DNA of 64,000 nt from contig NZ_CP114905.1 of NCBI RefSeq assembly GCF_027497195.1, positions 3,086,001 through 3,150,000 of the forward strand, in the 5' to 3' direction. The notes beneath the pieces are model-generated. The model did not search any database and had not been told where the DNA came from. It worked only from the letters and a program-made list of their open reading frames with translations. The position numbers were made by a program, and so were the translations under genes. This DNA comes from Streptomyces sp. WMMC500. GTDB taxonomy: Bacteria; Actinomycetota; Actinomycetes; Streptomycetales; Streptomycetaceae. Below, in pieces: positions 7,715-16,100 of the stretch (positions are counted from its first letter, which is position 1; the number at the start of each line of letters is the position of its first letter).

Positions 7715-9559
7715 CTAGCCCAGTCTGCGGTCGAGGTTGAAGGCGGCGCTGATCAGGGCGAGGTGGGTGAACGCCTGGGGGAAGTTGCCGAGTTGCTCCC
7801 CTGTGTGGCCGATTTCCTCGGCATAGAGGCCGAGGTGGTTGGCGTAGGTGAGCATCTTCTCGAACGCGAGCCGGGCCTCGTCGAGGCGGCCTGCCCGGGT
7901 CAGTGCCTCGACGTACCAGAACGAGCAGATCGAGAACGTGCCTTCCTCGCCCGGCAGCCCGTCCGCGCCGAGCTGCGGGTCGTAGCGGTAGACCAGCGAG
8001 TCGGACACCAGGTCCTCGCCCAGCATGTCCAGTGTGGCAAGCCACTTGGGGTCCGTGGGGGAGATGAACTTCGTGAGCGGCATCATCAGAAGGGACGCGT
8101 CGAGGTGGTGGCTGTCCTCGTACTGGACGAAGGTGTTCCGTTCGGTGGACCAGCCCTGGCGCATGATCCGGCGGTAGATATCGTCCCGGGCCCGTCCCCA
8201 CCGCACCAGGTCGGCGGGCAGTCCGCGGTGGCGGGCCATGCGCATGGCCCGTTCGATCGCCACCCAGCACATCAGTCGTGAGTAGAGGAAGTTCCTGGGT
8301 CCGCTGCGGGTCTCCCAGACCCCCTGGTCGGGCTGGTTCCAGTGGGCGCACACCCAGTCGACCAGCGCGCTGATGCCGTCCCAGTAGGCGCTGGAGACGG
8401 GCTGCCCCCATTTGTCGTAGAGGTAGAGGGAGTCGACGAGTGCCCCGTAGATGTCCAGTTGGAGTTGGTCGACGGCGCCGTTGCCGACGCGTACGGGGGC
8501 CGAGCCCCGGTAGCCCTCCAGGTGCGGAAGCTCCTGTTCGGGCAGGTCATGGCGTCCGTCGATGCCGTACATGATCTGCAGCGGGCCGGGCCCCTCGGTT
8601 GCTTCGAGGCGCACGTGCTCGGAGAGGAAACCCATGAACGCCTCGGCCTCGTCGGTGAAGCCGAGCCTGAGCAGTGCATACACACAGAACGCGGCGTCAC
8701 GGATCCACACGTACCGGTAGTCCCAGTTGCGCTCTCCGCCGATGTGCTCGGGCAGGCTGGTGGTCGGCGCGGCGATGATGGCGCCGGTGGGGGCATAGGT
8801 CAGCAGCTTCAGGGTGAGGGCGGAGCGGTGCACCACCTCCCGCCAGCGACCGCGGTAGCGCGACCGGGACAGCCACCGCCGCCAGTAGGCGACGGTGGCG
8901 TTGAACTGCTCCTCCGCCTCGGCCTCGGGGCAGTGGCGGGGCATCACGTCGCCGCCGACCCGGTCGAGGGCGAAGACGGCCGACTGGCCCTCGTGCAGCT
9001 TGAACAGCGACCACGCGTCCCCGCCGGCGACCTCGATCGGCACACTCGACGTCAACGCGAGGGTCAGCGAGGACGATTCGAAGACCACCTGACGGTCCTG
9101 CGCATGCGCCGTGTGCGGCTCCGTCCCGTACCCGAAGCGGGGTGCCACGCGGGCGCGGAACGGCAGCGTTCCGCGGACGCACACCACGCGGCGGATGAGC
9201 CGGTGCCGGTCGGCCTCGCGTGAGTCGTTGACGACCGGCATGAAGTCCTGGATCTCCCCTATCCCGTCGTCCGCGGAGAAGCGGGTGATCAGCACATTCG
9301 TATCGGGAAAGTAGAACTGCTTCCTCCGCGCGGGGACGTCCGCCGCGAGTTCGAAGGACCCGCCCCGCTCGGCGTCGAGGAGCGAGGCGAACACGCTGGG
9401 AGCATCAAAGCGCGGACAGCAGTACCAGTCGATGGTCCCGTTCGTGCCCACCAGCGCCGCGCTGCGCAGATCACCGATCAGCCCGTGGTCGGCGACCGGC
9501 AGATAGCGGGGTGCACCAACGCCGATCTCTCCCCTGGGGGCTTCGGCTTCGTTCGTCAT
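7715..9559 (-). CDS. Glycoside hydrolase family 15 protein (glucoamylase/trehalase-like)
   Basis: A 614-residue cytoplasmic enzyme with no signal peptide. The N-terminal beta-sandwich begins with YLPVADHGLIGDLRSAALVGTNGTIDWYCCPRFD split over residues about 19-52, a hallmark of bacterial GH15 enzymes including mycobacterial trehalase. The (alpha/alpha)6 barrel starts near residue 240 and contains ERNWDYRYVWIRDAAF, the conserved substrate-site block of the family. The C-terminal barrel half includes CSFWYVEAL. Expected activity is hydrolysis of alpha-glucosides, with trehalose or maltodextrins most likely. The ATG is preceded by GGAGG six bases upstream, which favours it over the adjacent GTG. 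Confidence 0.92.
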   Translation of the reverse strand: MTNEAEAPRGEIGVGAPRYLPVADHGLIGDLRSAALVGTNGTIDWYCCPRFDAPSVFASLLDAERGGSFELAADVPARRKQFYFPDTNVLITRFSADDGIGEIQDFMPVVNDSREADRHRLIRRVVCVRGTLPFRARVAPRFGYGTEPHTAHAQDRQVVFESSSLTLALTSSVPIEVAGGDAWSLFKLHEGQSAVFALDRVGGDVMPRHCPEAEAEEQFNATVAYWRRWLSRSRYRGRWREVVHRSALTLKLLTYAPTGAIIAAPTTSLPEHIGGERNWDYRYVWIRDAAFCVYALLRLGFTDEAEAFMGFLSEHVRLEATEGPGPLQIMYGIDGRHDLPEQELPHLEGYRGSAPVRVGNGAVDQLQLDIYGALVDSLYLYDKWGQPVSSAYWDGISALVDWVCAHWNQPDQGVWETRSGPRNFLYSRLMCWVAIERAMRMARHRGLPADLVRWGRARDDIYRRIMRQGWSTERNTFVQYEDSHHLDASLLMMPLTKFISPTDPKWLATLDMLGEDLVSDSLVYRYDPQLGADGLPGEEGTFSICSFWYVEALTRAGRLDEARLAFEKMLTYANHLGLYAEEIGHTGEQLGNFPQAFTHLALISAAFNLDRRLG

Positions 9560-9752
9560 CACGGGCCTCCCAGATACTGCCGCCCGGGTGTCGACGTGGA
9601 AAGGCAGCCCCCGTCGGGATGGCGTGTCCCGATCAGACAGCGGCCATGAACCGCCGCAGCGTGCGCGTCAGGCCGATCACTCGCCTCCGAAACCACGCTA
9701 ATACGGCATACCGCCTGCAGCAACCGGCCGCCCGGTCTCAGCCAGACCGAAG

Positions 9753-9809
9753 GCGCGTACGCTGCGCGAGCGTACGCGCACACAGGGTGGACAGTACTCG
9801 TGACTGTCC
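9753..9809. promoter_or_regulatory. Two inverted repeats in the GH15 / XRE divergent spacer
   Basis: The first (9753-9779) has perfect 11-bp arms GCGCGTACGCT and its complement with a 5-nt centre. The second (9789-9809) has 7-bp arms GGACAGT/ACTGTCC spaced by seven bases. Both fall within the 307-bp gap between the divergent GH15 and XRE genes, the second ending 57 bp before the XRE start. Either could be an operator for the XRE protein; the first could also form an RNA hairpin. Confidence 0.45.
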
Positions 9810-9866
9810 GTGAGCATAGGTGTGTTGGGTGTGAGGTACGGGGCAGGTGCGCGAGAGGTGGCCAGG

Positions 9867-10721
9867 ATGGCCGATGGCACGACGGAGACGGGTGGTGGCG
9901 ATGGCTGCGGGGGCGAGCCGGAGTCGTCGGACAGCATGCGGACGTTCGGCGCGATGGTCCAAGCGCTGCGAGAACACACCGGGTTGAGCCGGGAGCAACT
10001 CGGGGAGCATGTGCGGTACTCGAAGCACATGGTGGCGTCGATCGAGATCGGACGGCGGATGCCGCCGCCGGACTTTGTGGAGCGGGCCGATCCGGTGCTC
10101 GGGGACACGGGCGTGCTGCGGAAGTCGGCGCGGCACCTGGTGCGAAAGCCGGGGCTGGCGCGGTGGTTCCGGGAGTGGGCACGGCTGGAGAGGGAGGCGA
10201 TCAGTCTCTATACGTACGAGTGTCGGCTGATCCCGGGCCTGTTGCAGACGGAGGCGTACGCGCGGACGCTGTTCACGCATCAGCTACCTCCGCTTGGTAG
10301 CGAGCAGATCGACGCCCAGTGGGAGGCGCGGGCACAGCGGCAGATGCTGCTTCGGGAGCGAGAGAACACCGCGTTCAGCTTCATCCTGGAGGAGCACCTG
10401 TTTCTGCGACAGATGGGCGGTGTGGAGATCACGCACGAACTGATCGACCACGTGCAGGGGACCGCAGAGCTACCGAACGTCGAGATCCAGGTCATGCCTC
10501 AGGTACGCAGGACACATGCGGGGTTGGACGGCCCGATGCAGTTGCTGGAGAGCCCGGAGAACCAGTGGTTCGCCTACAACGAAGGCCAGCGAGGTGGCTT
10601 GTTCATCTCTGACCCGAAAGAGATCAGCGTGCTCCAACGGAGGTATGCCAGGATGTGCGCGCAGGCTCTCACCCCCGAAGATTCCCTGAGCCTGCTCCAG
10701 CAGATGCGAGGAGCGCTATGA
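9867..10721 (+). CDS. XRE-family regulator with DUF5753 domain
   Basis: A 284-residue DNA-binding protein. Its N-terminal helix-turn-helix (about residues 25-80) reads LREHTGLSREQLGEHV then YSKHMVASIEIGRRMP. The DUF5753 sensor-like domain begins at about residue 105 (EREAISLYTYECRLIPGLLQTEAYARTLF) and contains the usual LEEHLFLRQMGG, IQVMPQ and GPMQLLESPE blocks. These regulators are paired with small DUF397 proteins throughout Streptomyces, as here, where the stop overlaps the ATG of the next gene (ATGA). BldB/AbaA-like control of development or antibiotic production is known for some members. Specific targets cannot be inferred. Confidence 0.9.
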   Translation: MADGTTETGGGDGCGGEPESSDSMRTFGAMVQALREHTGLSREQLGEHVRYSKHMVASIEIGRRMPPPDFVERADPVLGDTGVLRKSARHLVRKPGLARWFREWARLEREAISLYTYECRLIPGLLQTEAYARTLFTHQLPPLGSEQIDAQWEARAQRQMLLRERENTAFSFILEEHLFLRQMGGVEITHELIDHVQGTAELPNVEIQVMPQVRRTHAGLDGPMQLLESPENQWFAYNEGQRGGLFISDPKEISVLQRRYARMCAQALTPEDSLSLLQQMRGAL

Positions 10722-10963
10722 GCCCCACTGACCTGGCCTGGTTCAAGTCCAGCTACAGCAGCGGCGGCGACGGCGACTGCGTCGAGGTCGCCGTCTCCTG
10801 GCACAAGTCCACCCACAGCAGCGGCAGCGACGGCGACTGCGTCGAGGTCGCCGCCTGCCCCTCCGCCGTCCACGTCCGCGACTCCAAGGACAAGACCGGC
10901 CCCCAGCTCACCTTCACCCCCGACGCCTGGGCCGACTTCGTCACCTTCGCCCGCCAACTCTGA
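10718..10963 (+). CDS. DUF397 protein with internally duplicated core
   Basis: This small acidic protein of 81 residues is translationally coupled to the preceding XRE regulator. Normal DUF397 proteins of about 60-70 residues have one block of the form W-x-KSS-YS-x-G-x-x-x-CVEVA. Here that block occurs twice, 20 residues apart (WFKSSYSSGGDGDCVEVA, then WHKSTHSSGSDGDCVEVA). The second copy is followed by the usual VHVRDSKD and FTPDAWADFV segments. DUF397 partners are thought to modulate their XRE regulator. The duplication lengthens the cysteine-containing module and is recent at the DNA level. Confidence 0.85.
   Translation: MSPTDLAWFKSSYSSGGDGDCVEVAVSWHKSTHSSGSDGDCVEVAACPSAVHVRDSKDKTGPQLTFTPDAWADFVTFARQL
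10739..10858 (+). repeat. 60-bp tandem duplication inside DUF397 gene
   Basis: Two consecutive 60-bp units, each starting with the TGG codon, are nearly identical over their last 40 bases (the GACGGCGACTGCGTCGAGGT core is exact in both). They encode the doubled DUF397 motif in frame. Confidence 0.8.
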
Positions 10964-10973
10964 CTACCCCCGC

Positions 10974-11014
10974 GCCGACCCAGCACCGACCGCGAGGGTC
11001 GCCGCTGGGTCGGC
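10974..11014. terminator. Bidirectional hairpin between convergent genes
   Basis: An 11-bp perfect stem (GCCGACCCAGC with its complement) has an internal smaller CGACC/GGTCG pairing. It sits in the 67-bp gap between the convergent DUF397 and phoD genes and would stop transcription from both sides. Confidence 0.7.
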
Positions 11015-11030
11015 CGCATCCGAAACCGGG

Positions 11031-12689
11031 TCAGAACTGGTCGTCGTCCACGTCGTAACCCTGCTCCGCCAGCCGCATCGGGCGGGCCGGGTCCGGGGTC
11101 GAGGCCGCCGTGACGCCCGGGCGGCCCGCTTCGATCACGAACTCCGCGGACGTGGTGACCGTGGTGCCCTCCGGGCGCCAGACGGTGTCGACGGTGCGGA
11201 GTTCCGCGGTCATCCGCTCGCGGGTGACGTCGCAGAGCACGTACGCGCGGCGGTTGTCGATGTACTTCCAGTGCGGGCTCTCCGCCATGATCGGGTCGTA
11301 CGTCGCGTGGAAGGACACCGGGTCGCTGTCGCCGCCCGAGGAGATCGAGGAGCCGGTCAGCTCCGCGCCGACGACCGGGCTCGCCGGGTCGTCGAAGTCG
11401 GGCTTGAGGTCGGCGACCCACGTGGCGTGGCGGTCGCCGGTGAGGATCACCGGGTTTGCCGTGCGGCCGGAGCCGAAGAACTCCAGGAGGCGGCGGCGCT
11501 GGGCGCGGTAGCCGTCCCAGTTGTCGAAGTCGAAGACCTGCTCGGGGCCGGCCTTGCGGTCGTTCTGGGCCCACATGAGCTGGTTGGCGAGCAGGTTCCA
11601 GCGGGCACCGGAGCGCTCCATGCCGCGTACGAGCCAGCGCTCCTGCTCCGCGCCCGTCATGCTGCGGGTCGGGTCCTCGGACTGTTCGAGGGTGGTGATC
11701 TGGTCGCTGCGGTACTGGCGGGTGTCCAGGACGTGGACGGTGGCGAGGTTGCCGTAGCGCACCGAGCGGTAGAGCTGCATGTCCAGGCCGTTGGGCATCG
11801 AGGAACGGCGCAGCGGCATGTGCTCCCAGTACGCCTGGAGCGCGGCGATGCGGCGGGCCCGGAAGGACTCGGGGGTCTGCTTGTCGGGGTCCTGGGGGAT
11901 CTCGTCGGCCCAGTTGTTGTCGATCTCGTGGTCGTCGAGGGTCACGATCCAGGGCGCGTGGGCGTGCGCGGCCTGGAGGTTGACGTCGCTGCGGTACTGG
12001 GCGTGGCGGTTGCGGTACTGGGTGAGGCTGTACGGCTCGTCCGTGCCCTCGTGCTTGCGGACGGTGGTGTCGCGGGGCACCGACTCGTAGATGTAGTCGC
12101 CGAGGAAGGCGATGAAGTCGACGTCCTCCTGCGCCGCGTGGTGCCAGGCGGTGAAGTAGCCGTCCTGCCAGTTCTGGCAGCTCGCGAAGAGGAAGCGCAG
12201 GTTGCGCTGGCGGGCGTCGGCGGCGGGGGCGGTACGGGTGCGGCCGGCCGGGGAGGTCTCGCGGCCGACGCGGAAGCGGTACCAGTACTCGCGGTCGGGC
12301 CGCAGGCCGTGCACCTCGACGTGGACGGAGTGGCCGTGCTCGGGGCGGGCGAGTGTGGCGCCCCACTTGCGTACCCGCGTGAAGGAAGGATTCTCCGAGA
12401 CCTGCCACTGCACGGGCACCGGCCGCGCCGGCATCCCGCCGCCGGCGAGCGGGTCGGGCGCCAGCCGGGTCCAGAGGACGACCCCGTCGGGCAGCGGGTC
12501 GCCGGAGGTGACGCCGAGGGTGAACAGCCCGGAGGGCAGCCCGTCGGCGGTGCCGCTGCGTTCGGCGGCGGTGGCGGTGGAGGGGGCGAGCAGGGCGGGG
12601 GCGCCGGCGGCGGCACCGAGGGTGCCGAGGGCGAGGGCACCGCCGGTGCCGAGCACGCTGCGTCTGTCCGGATTCGAGCGAGAGCTCAC
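11031..12689 (-). CDS. phoD: Alkaline phosphatase D (PhoD), Tat-exported
   Basis: A secreted phosphodiesterase/phosphomonoesterase of 552 residues that releases phosphate from wall teichoic acid or organic phosphates, using Ca/Fe in its active site. The N-terminus has a twin-arginine motif (DRRSVLG) and an Ala/Gly-rich segment ending near residue 45. PhoD blocks follow: GVTSGDPLPDGVVLWTRL, FASCQNWQDGYFTAW, FLGDYIYES, TLDDHEIDNNW and the C-terminal LTGDRHATWV, which carry the metal-binding Asp, Asn and His residues. The GTG start is chosen because AAGGAAG lies six bases upstream and the Tat motif then falls at residue 8. I did not find a convincing pair of Pho boxes upstream. Confidence 0.93.
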   Translation of the reverse strand: MSSRSNPDRRSVLGTGGALALGTLGAAAGAPALLAPSTATAAERSGTADGLPSGLFTLGVTSGDPLPDGVVLWTRLAPDPLAGGGMPARPVPVQWQVSENPSFTRVRKWGATLARPEHGHSVHVEVHGLRPDREYWYRFRVGRETSPAGRTRTAPAADARQRNLRFLFASCQNWQDGYFTAWHHAAQEDVDFIAFLGDYIYESVPRDTTVRKHEGTDEPYSLTQYRNRHAQYRSDVNLQAAHAHAPWIVTLDDHEIDNNWADEIPQDPDKQTPESFRARRIAALQAYWEHMPLRRSSMPNGLDMQLYRSVRYGNLATVHVLDTRQYRSDQITTLEQSEDPTRSMTGAEQERWLVRGMERSGARWNLLANQLMWAQNDRKAGPEQVFDFDNWDGYRAQRRRLLEFFGSGRTANPVILTGDRHATWVADLKPDFDDPASPVVGAELTGSSISSGGDSDPVSFHATYDPIMAESPHWKYIDNRRAYVLCDVTRERMTAELRTVDTVWRPEGTTVTTSAEFVIEAGRPGVTAASTPDPARPMRLAEQGYDVDDDQF

Positions 12690-12850
12690 GGATTCTTCCT
12701 TCTTGTATGGGAAGTTGCGAGAACTCGCATGACCATGACAGTGCAAGGAAAAGTCGCGAGGAAGCGGTGGCTACGGCCCGGTGGGCACCGCTTGAAGGGT
12801 GGGCGACCAGCGGTTCCGCGTGCGCGACGGGTCCGCGGGGTGACTGCCCG

Positions 12851-13531
12851 TCAGACCGCCGGCGGAGGGGCCAGGAGGGCGGCGACCTCCGCCGCGTACA
12901 GCTCGGCGGGGTCGAACCGCATCCCCGTGAAGTGCCCCGCCAGCTCCAGCGACAGCACCCCGTGCAGCCGGGTCCAGATGGTGAGGGCCCGGTGCAGGAC
13001 GGCGGACGGGGCGGCGTGGCCGCGGGCCCAGTCGCGGTGGGCTTCCAGGTGCGCGGCGAACGGCGTCTGGGGCGGGGCGTGGGGTATCGCGGTGCAGGCG
13101 TCGAGGAGCGTGCCCATGATCTCGGCGGAGATGGCGGTGATGTCGTCGGGCGCGTGATAGCCGGGGATGGGGGTGCCGTAGATGAGCAGGTAGCGCTGCG
13201 GGTCGGCGAGCGCCCACACGCGCAGGGCGCGCGCCAGGTCCTGGACGTCAGGGGCGCCGGAGGGGACGCCGGCGTCGGCCGCGGCGGTCCGCAACGTGTC
13301 GGCGAGGCTCCGGTACGCGTCCCTGATCAGCGCGGTGATCAGCTCGTCGCGGTTGGCGAAGTAGCGGTAGAGCGCCGGCCCGCTCATGCCCATCTGCTTG
13401 GCGATGGCGTTGAGGGAGAGCGCGGAGGCGCCCGCCGTGCCGATCTGGTCCCACGCGTGGTCCTTGATCTCCGCGCGCACCTGGGCGCGGTAGCGCTCGC
13501 GGGGGGTCGTGGAATCCGTCTTCCCGGCCAT
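12851..13531 (-). CDS. TetR/AcrR-family regulator with WHG-type C-terminal domain
   Basis: A 226-residue repressor divergent from an MMPL exporter. The helix-turn-helix covers about residues 28-65 (SLNAIAKQMGMSGPALYRYFANRDELITALI). The C-terminal ligand domain has the IYGTPIPGY and WTRLHGVLSLELAGHF motifs of the TetR_C_13/WHG group. The ATG is preferred over a GTG three codons upstream because GGGGAG is correctly spaced only for the ATG. Its likely operator lies inside the exporter promoter. A paralogue with the same C-terminal motifs occurs near 30 kb. Confidence 0.9.
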   Translation of the reverse strand: MAGKTDSTTPRERYRAQVRAEIKDHAWDQIGTAGASALSLNAIAKQMGMSGPALYRYFANRDELITALIRDAYRSLADTLRTAAADAGVPSGAPDVQDLARALRVWALADPQRYLLIYGTPIPGYHAPDDITAISAEIMGTLLDACTAIPHAPPQTPFAAHLEAHRDWARGHAAPSAVLHRALTIWTRLHGVLSLELAGHFTGMRFDPAELYAAEVAALLAPPPAV

Positions 13532-13588
13532 GACCTGCACTCTCCCCTCTCGGTCCCAGGGTCTTGCACGAAGGTATCACCTCTCCCG

Positions 13589-13618
13589 TTGACTCCAAGC
13601 GTTCGCGAGCGTTATAAC
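13589..13618 (+). promoter_or_regulatory. Promoter of MMPL gene with embedded operator
   Basis: TTGACT and TATAAC are separated by 18 bp, a close match to a principal sigma-factor promoter. The spacer holds an imperfect palindrome centred on TCGCGA (13598-13613). A TetR dimer bound there would block RNA polymerase. The palindrome also lies 67 bp upstream of the divergent TetR gene, consistent with autoregulation. Confidence 0.65.
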
Positions 13619-13659
13619 TTCTAACTGTCAGAACGGCCTATATGAAACGGGAGACCGTC

Positions 13660-13695
13660 ATGTCAGCGACCACCCACACCACCGAGGGGCGGTAG
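13660..13695 (+). CDS. Short leader ORF MSATTHTTEGR before MMPL gene
   Basis: An 11-residue frame begins at an ATG that follows GGGAG by five bases and stops four bases before the MMPL ATG. Its last codons (GAGGGGCGG) contain the Shine-Dalgarno of the exporter. Ribosomes translating it would terminate on top of that site, suggesting translational coupling. It may instead be an unused start. The peptide has no recognisable function. Confidence 0.4.
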   Translation: MSATTHTTEGR

Positions 13696-13699
13696 CCCG

Positions 13700-15970
13700 A
13701 TGCTGTCGCGCATTGCCGAACTGGCCATCCGCCGCGCCCGCCCCCTGCTCCTCCTCGCCGCCCTCGCGGTCGCCGTCATGGCCGTCGTCGGCTTCGGCGC
13801 CTTCGGCAAGCTCAGCGGCGGCGGGTTCAGCGACCCGGACGCGCCGTCGAGCCGCGCCGAGCAGGTCATCGAGGAGGAGTTCGGCGGCGACACGAACCTC
13901 GTCCTGCTGGTCGACGCCGAGCGCGGCGGCCCCGACGCCCCCGCCGCCGCCGAGCGCGGCCGGGCGATCGCCGACGGGCTGCGCGCCGAGGAGACCGTCT
14001 CCCACGTCGTGTCGTACTGGGACCGCGACGACGCGAGCCTGAAGTCCCGCGACGGCGACCAGGCCCTCGTCCTCGCCCATGTCGAAGGCGGCGACCGGCA
14101 CGAGGGCGAGAACGCCGAGGCGCTGATGGCGAAGTACACCGGCGAGCGGGACGGCGTCACCGTCCGCGCCGGCGGTACCGCCGCCGTCAACAGCGACATG
14201 TCGACCCAGGTCGCGGAGGACCTCGCCCTCGCCGAGGCCATCGCCGTGCCCGTCACCCTCCTCCTGCTGGTGATCGCCTTCGGCAGCCTGGTCGCGGCGC
14301 TGCTGCCGCTCGTCATCGGGCTGATCGCCATCCTCGGCACCCTCGCCGAGCTGTACGTGCTCGGCAGCCTCACCGACGTCTCCGTCCTCTCCGTCAACCT
14401 CACCACCGCGCTCGGCCTCGGCCTCGGCATCGACTACGGCCTGCTCCTCGTCTCCCGCTTCCGCGAGCAGTTGGCGGCCGGCGACTCCGTACCGGACGCC
14501 ATCCGCCGCACCGTCACCACCGCCGGACGCACCATCGCCTTCTCCTCCGCGGCCGTCGTGGCCGCCCTGGCCGCGCTGCTGGTGTTCCCGCTGTTCTCGC
14601 TGCGCTCCTTCGCGTACGCCGGGATAGGCGTGGTGGCGATCGCCGCGATCAGCTCGCTGCTCGTCATCCCCGCGCTGCTCGCCCTCCTGGGCCACCGCGT
14701 CAACAAGGGCCGCGTCCCCGGCACCCGCGCCGCCCACCGCACCGACTCCCCGCTGTGGGGCCGCATCGCCGGCGCCGTCATGCGCCGCCCGGTACTGACC
14801 TCCCTGCCTGTGCTCGCCGTGCTGCTGCTCGCCGCCAGCCCGCTGCTGGGCGTCGGCTTCGGCACGCCCGACGAGCGGGTGCTGCCCGAGAGCGCGCAGA
14901 GCCGCCAGGCCACCGCCGAGCTGCGCGCCGGGTTCGCGGCCAACGACGACGCCGCGGTGCAGATCGTCACCACCGGACCGGTGGCGGCCGACGCGCTCGG
15001 CTCGTACGCGACCGAGCTCTCCCGGCTCGAAGGCGTGCGCCAGGTCGACGCCGCCACCGGCAGCTACGCCGACGGCCGGCGCGCCGCGCCCGGCCCGGCC
15101 GCCGCCTCCCTCGCGTCCCCGGACGCCCAGCGGCTCACCCTCGTCCACGACCTCACCCCGGCCTCCGGCGCGGCGCAGGACCTCGTCCGCGACATCCGCG
15201 CCGTCGACCCGCCCGCGGGCGCCGACACGCTCGTCGGCGGCGCGGACGCCCGGCTGGTGGACTCCAAGGACGCCATCGCCGACGCGCTGCCGGTGGCCGT
15301 CGCCTGGATCCTCGGCACCACGTTCGTGCTGCTCTTCCTCTTCACCGGCAGCGTGGTCCAGCCGCTGCGCGCCCTCGTGCTCAACGCGGTCAGCCTCATG
15401 GCGACCATGGGCGCGATGGTCTGGATCTTCCAGGACGGCAACCTCAGCGGCCTGCTGGGCTTCACGGCGCAGCCGATGGAGACGGGCACGGTGGTGCTGA
15501 TGTTCTGCATCGTCTTCGGCCTGTCCATGGACTACGAGGTCTTCCTCACCAGCCGCATCAAGGAGCTGCACGACGCGGGCGCGCCGCCCGCCGAGGCGGT
15601 CACGAAGGGGCTCGCGGGCACCGGGCGGATCGTCACGATGGCCGCGGGGCTGCTGGCCGTCAGCTTCTTCGCCTTCGTCACCAGCGGCGTCAGCTTCATC
15701 CAGATGTTCGGGCTGGGCAGCGGGCTCGCGATCCTCATCGACGCCGTCGTCGTACGGGGCGTGCTCGTACCGGCGGCGATGCGGCTGCTGGGGCGGTCCG
15801 CCTGGTACGCGCCGGCGGGCCTGCGCCGGCTGCACGCGAAGGTCGGGCTGAGCGAGGGGCCGCGGGCGGCGGCGGGGACCCCGGAGTCCACCGATGCTCC
15901 GGCGTCCGTCGAGGTCCCGGAGTCCGCGCAGGTCAGGGACGCGGAGAAGCGGGAGCGGGCGGGCGCGTAG
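13700..15970 (+). CDS. MMPL-family RND exporter
   Basis: A 756-residue inner-membrane exporter. An N-terminal membrane anchor is followed by an extracytoplasmic domain (about residues 40-170) and five membrane helices (about 172-330). A second anchor near 365, a second extracytoplasmic domain and a second five-helix bundle (about 530-700) complete the fold. The Asp-Tyr pairs of the proton relay are present in both halves (GLGIDYGLLLVSRFRE and GLSMDYEVFLTSRIKE). The C-terminal tail of about 45 residues is charged and repetitive (APASVEVPESAQV). MMPL proteins export lipids or hydrophobic compounds. Regulation by the divergent TetR gene is expected. It is preceded by an 11-codon leader frame. 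Confidence 0.93.
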   Translation: MLSRIAELAIRRARPLLLLAALAVAVMAVVGFGAFGKLSGGGFSDPDAPSSRAEQVIEEEFGGDTNLVLLVDAERGGPDAPAAAERGRAIADGLRAEETVSHVVSYWDRDDASLKSRDGDQALVLAHVEGGDRHEGENAEALMAKYTGERDGVTVRAGGTAAVNSDMSTQVAEDLALAEAIAVPVTLLLLVIAFGSLVAALLPLVIGLIAILGTLAELYVLGSLTDVSVLSVNLTTALGLGLGIDYGLLLVSRFREQLAAGDSVPDAIRRTVTTAGRTIAFSSAAVVAALAALLVFPLFSLRSFAYAGIGVVAIAAISSLLVIPALLALLGHRVNKGRVPGTRAAHRTDSPLWGRIAGAVMRRPVLTSLPVLAVLLLAASPLLGVGFGTPDERVLPESAQSRQATAELRAGFAANDDAAVQIVTTGPVAADALGSYATELSRLEGVRQVDAATGSYADGRRAAPGPAAASLASPDAQRLTLVHDLTPASGAAQDLVRDIRAVDPPAGADTLVGGADARLVDSKDAIADALPVAVAWILGTTFVLLFLFTGSVVQPLRALVLNAVSLMATMGAMVWIFQDGNLSGLLGFTAQPMETGTVVLMFCIVFGLSMDYEVFLTSRIKELHDAGAPPAEAVTKGLAGTGRIVTMAAGLLAVSFFAFVTSGVSFIQMFGLGSGLAILIDAVVVRGVLVPAAMRLLGRSAWYAPAGLRRLHAKVGLSEGPRAAAGTPESTDAPASVEVPESAQVRDAEKRERAGA

Positions 15971-15999
15971 CGCCCGGAATGCCCGACCTCACGTCGCGG

Positions 16000-16035
16000 G
16001 TGCGGGAGTTGACAGCAATCTGCCAATTCCCGCAC
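16000..16035. terminator. Long palindromic hairpin between MMPL gene and nitrate operon
   Basis: GTGCGGGAGTTGACAG pairs with CTGCCAATTCCCGCAC around a CAAT loop. The 16-bp stem has one G-U pair and one mismatch. It lies 29 bp after the MMPL stop and 65 bp before the nitrate reductase start. It can act as a terminator, but the A/T-containing inner stem is unlike the G/C-only terminators elsewhere in the window, so it may be a regulatory palindrome or a dispersed repeat. Confidence 0.6.
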
Positions 16036-16100
16036 CCGGCCCGGCAGGCGATGATGCCCGTACGGCTCCGAAGCGGTGACGCCTGAAGTGGGGTATCCGG

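Noticed and set aside
12690..12850. Pho boxes upstream of phoD
   Set aside because: Only loose GTTC/GTCA-like fragments occur, with no pair of 11-bp direct repeats in phase.
11271..13157. 628-codon open frame antisense to phoD
   Set aside because: It is a shadow of the PhoD frame, with no recognisable domain and no ribosome site.
15971..16100. GlnR site before the nitrate operon
   Set aside because: No GTAAC-N6-GAAAC-like arrangement could be found; the only clear structure is the 16-bp hairpin.
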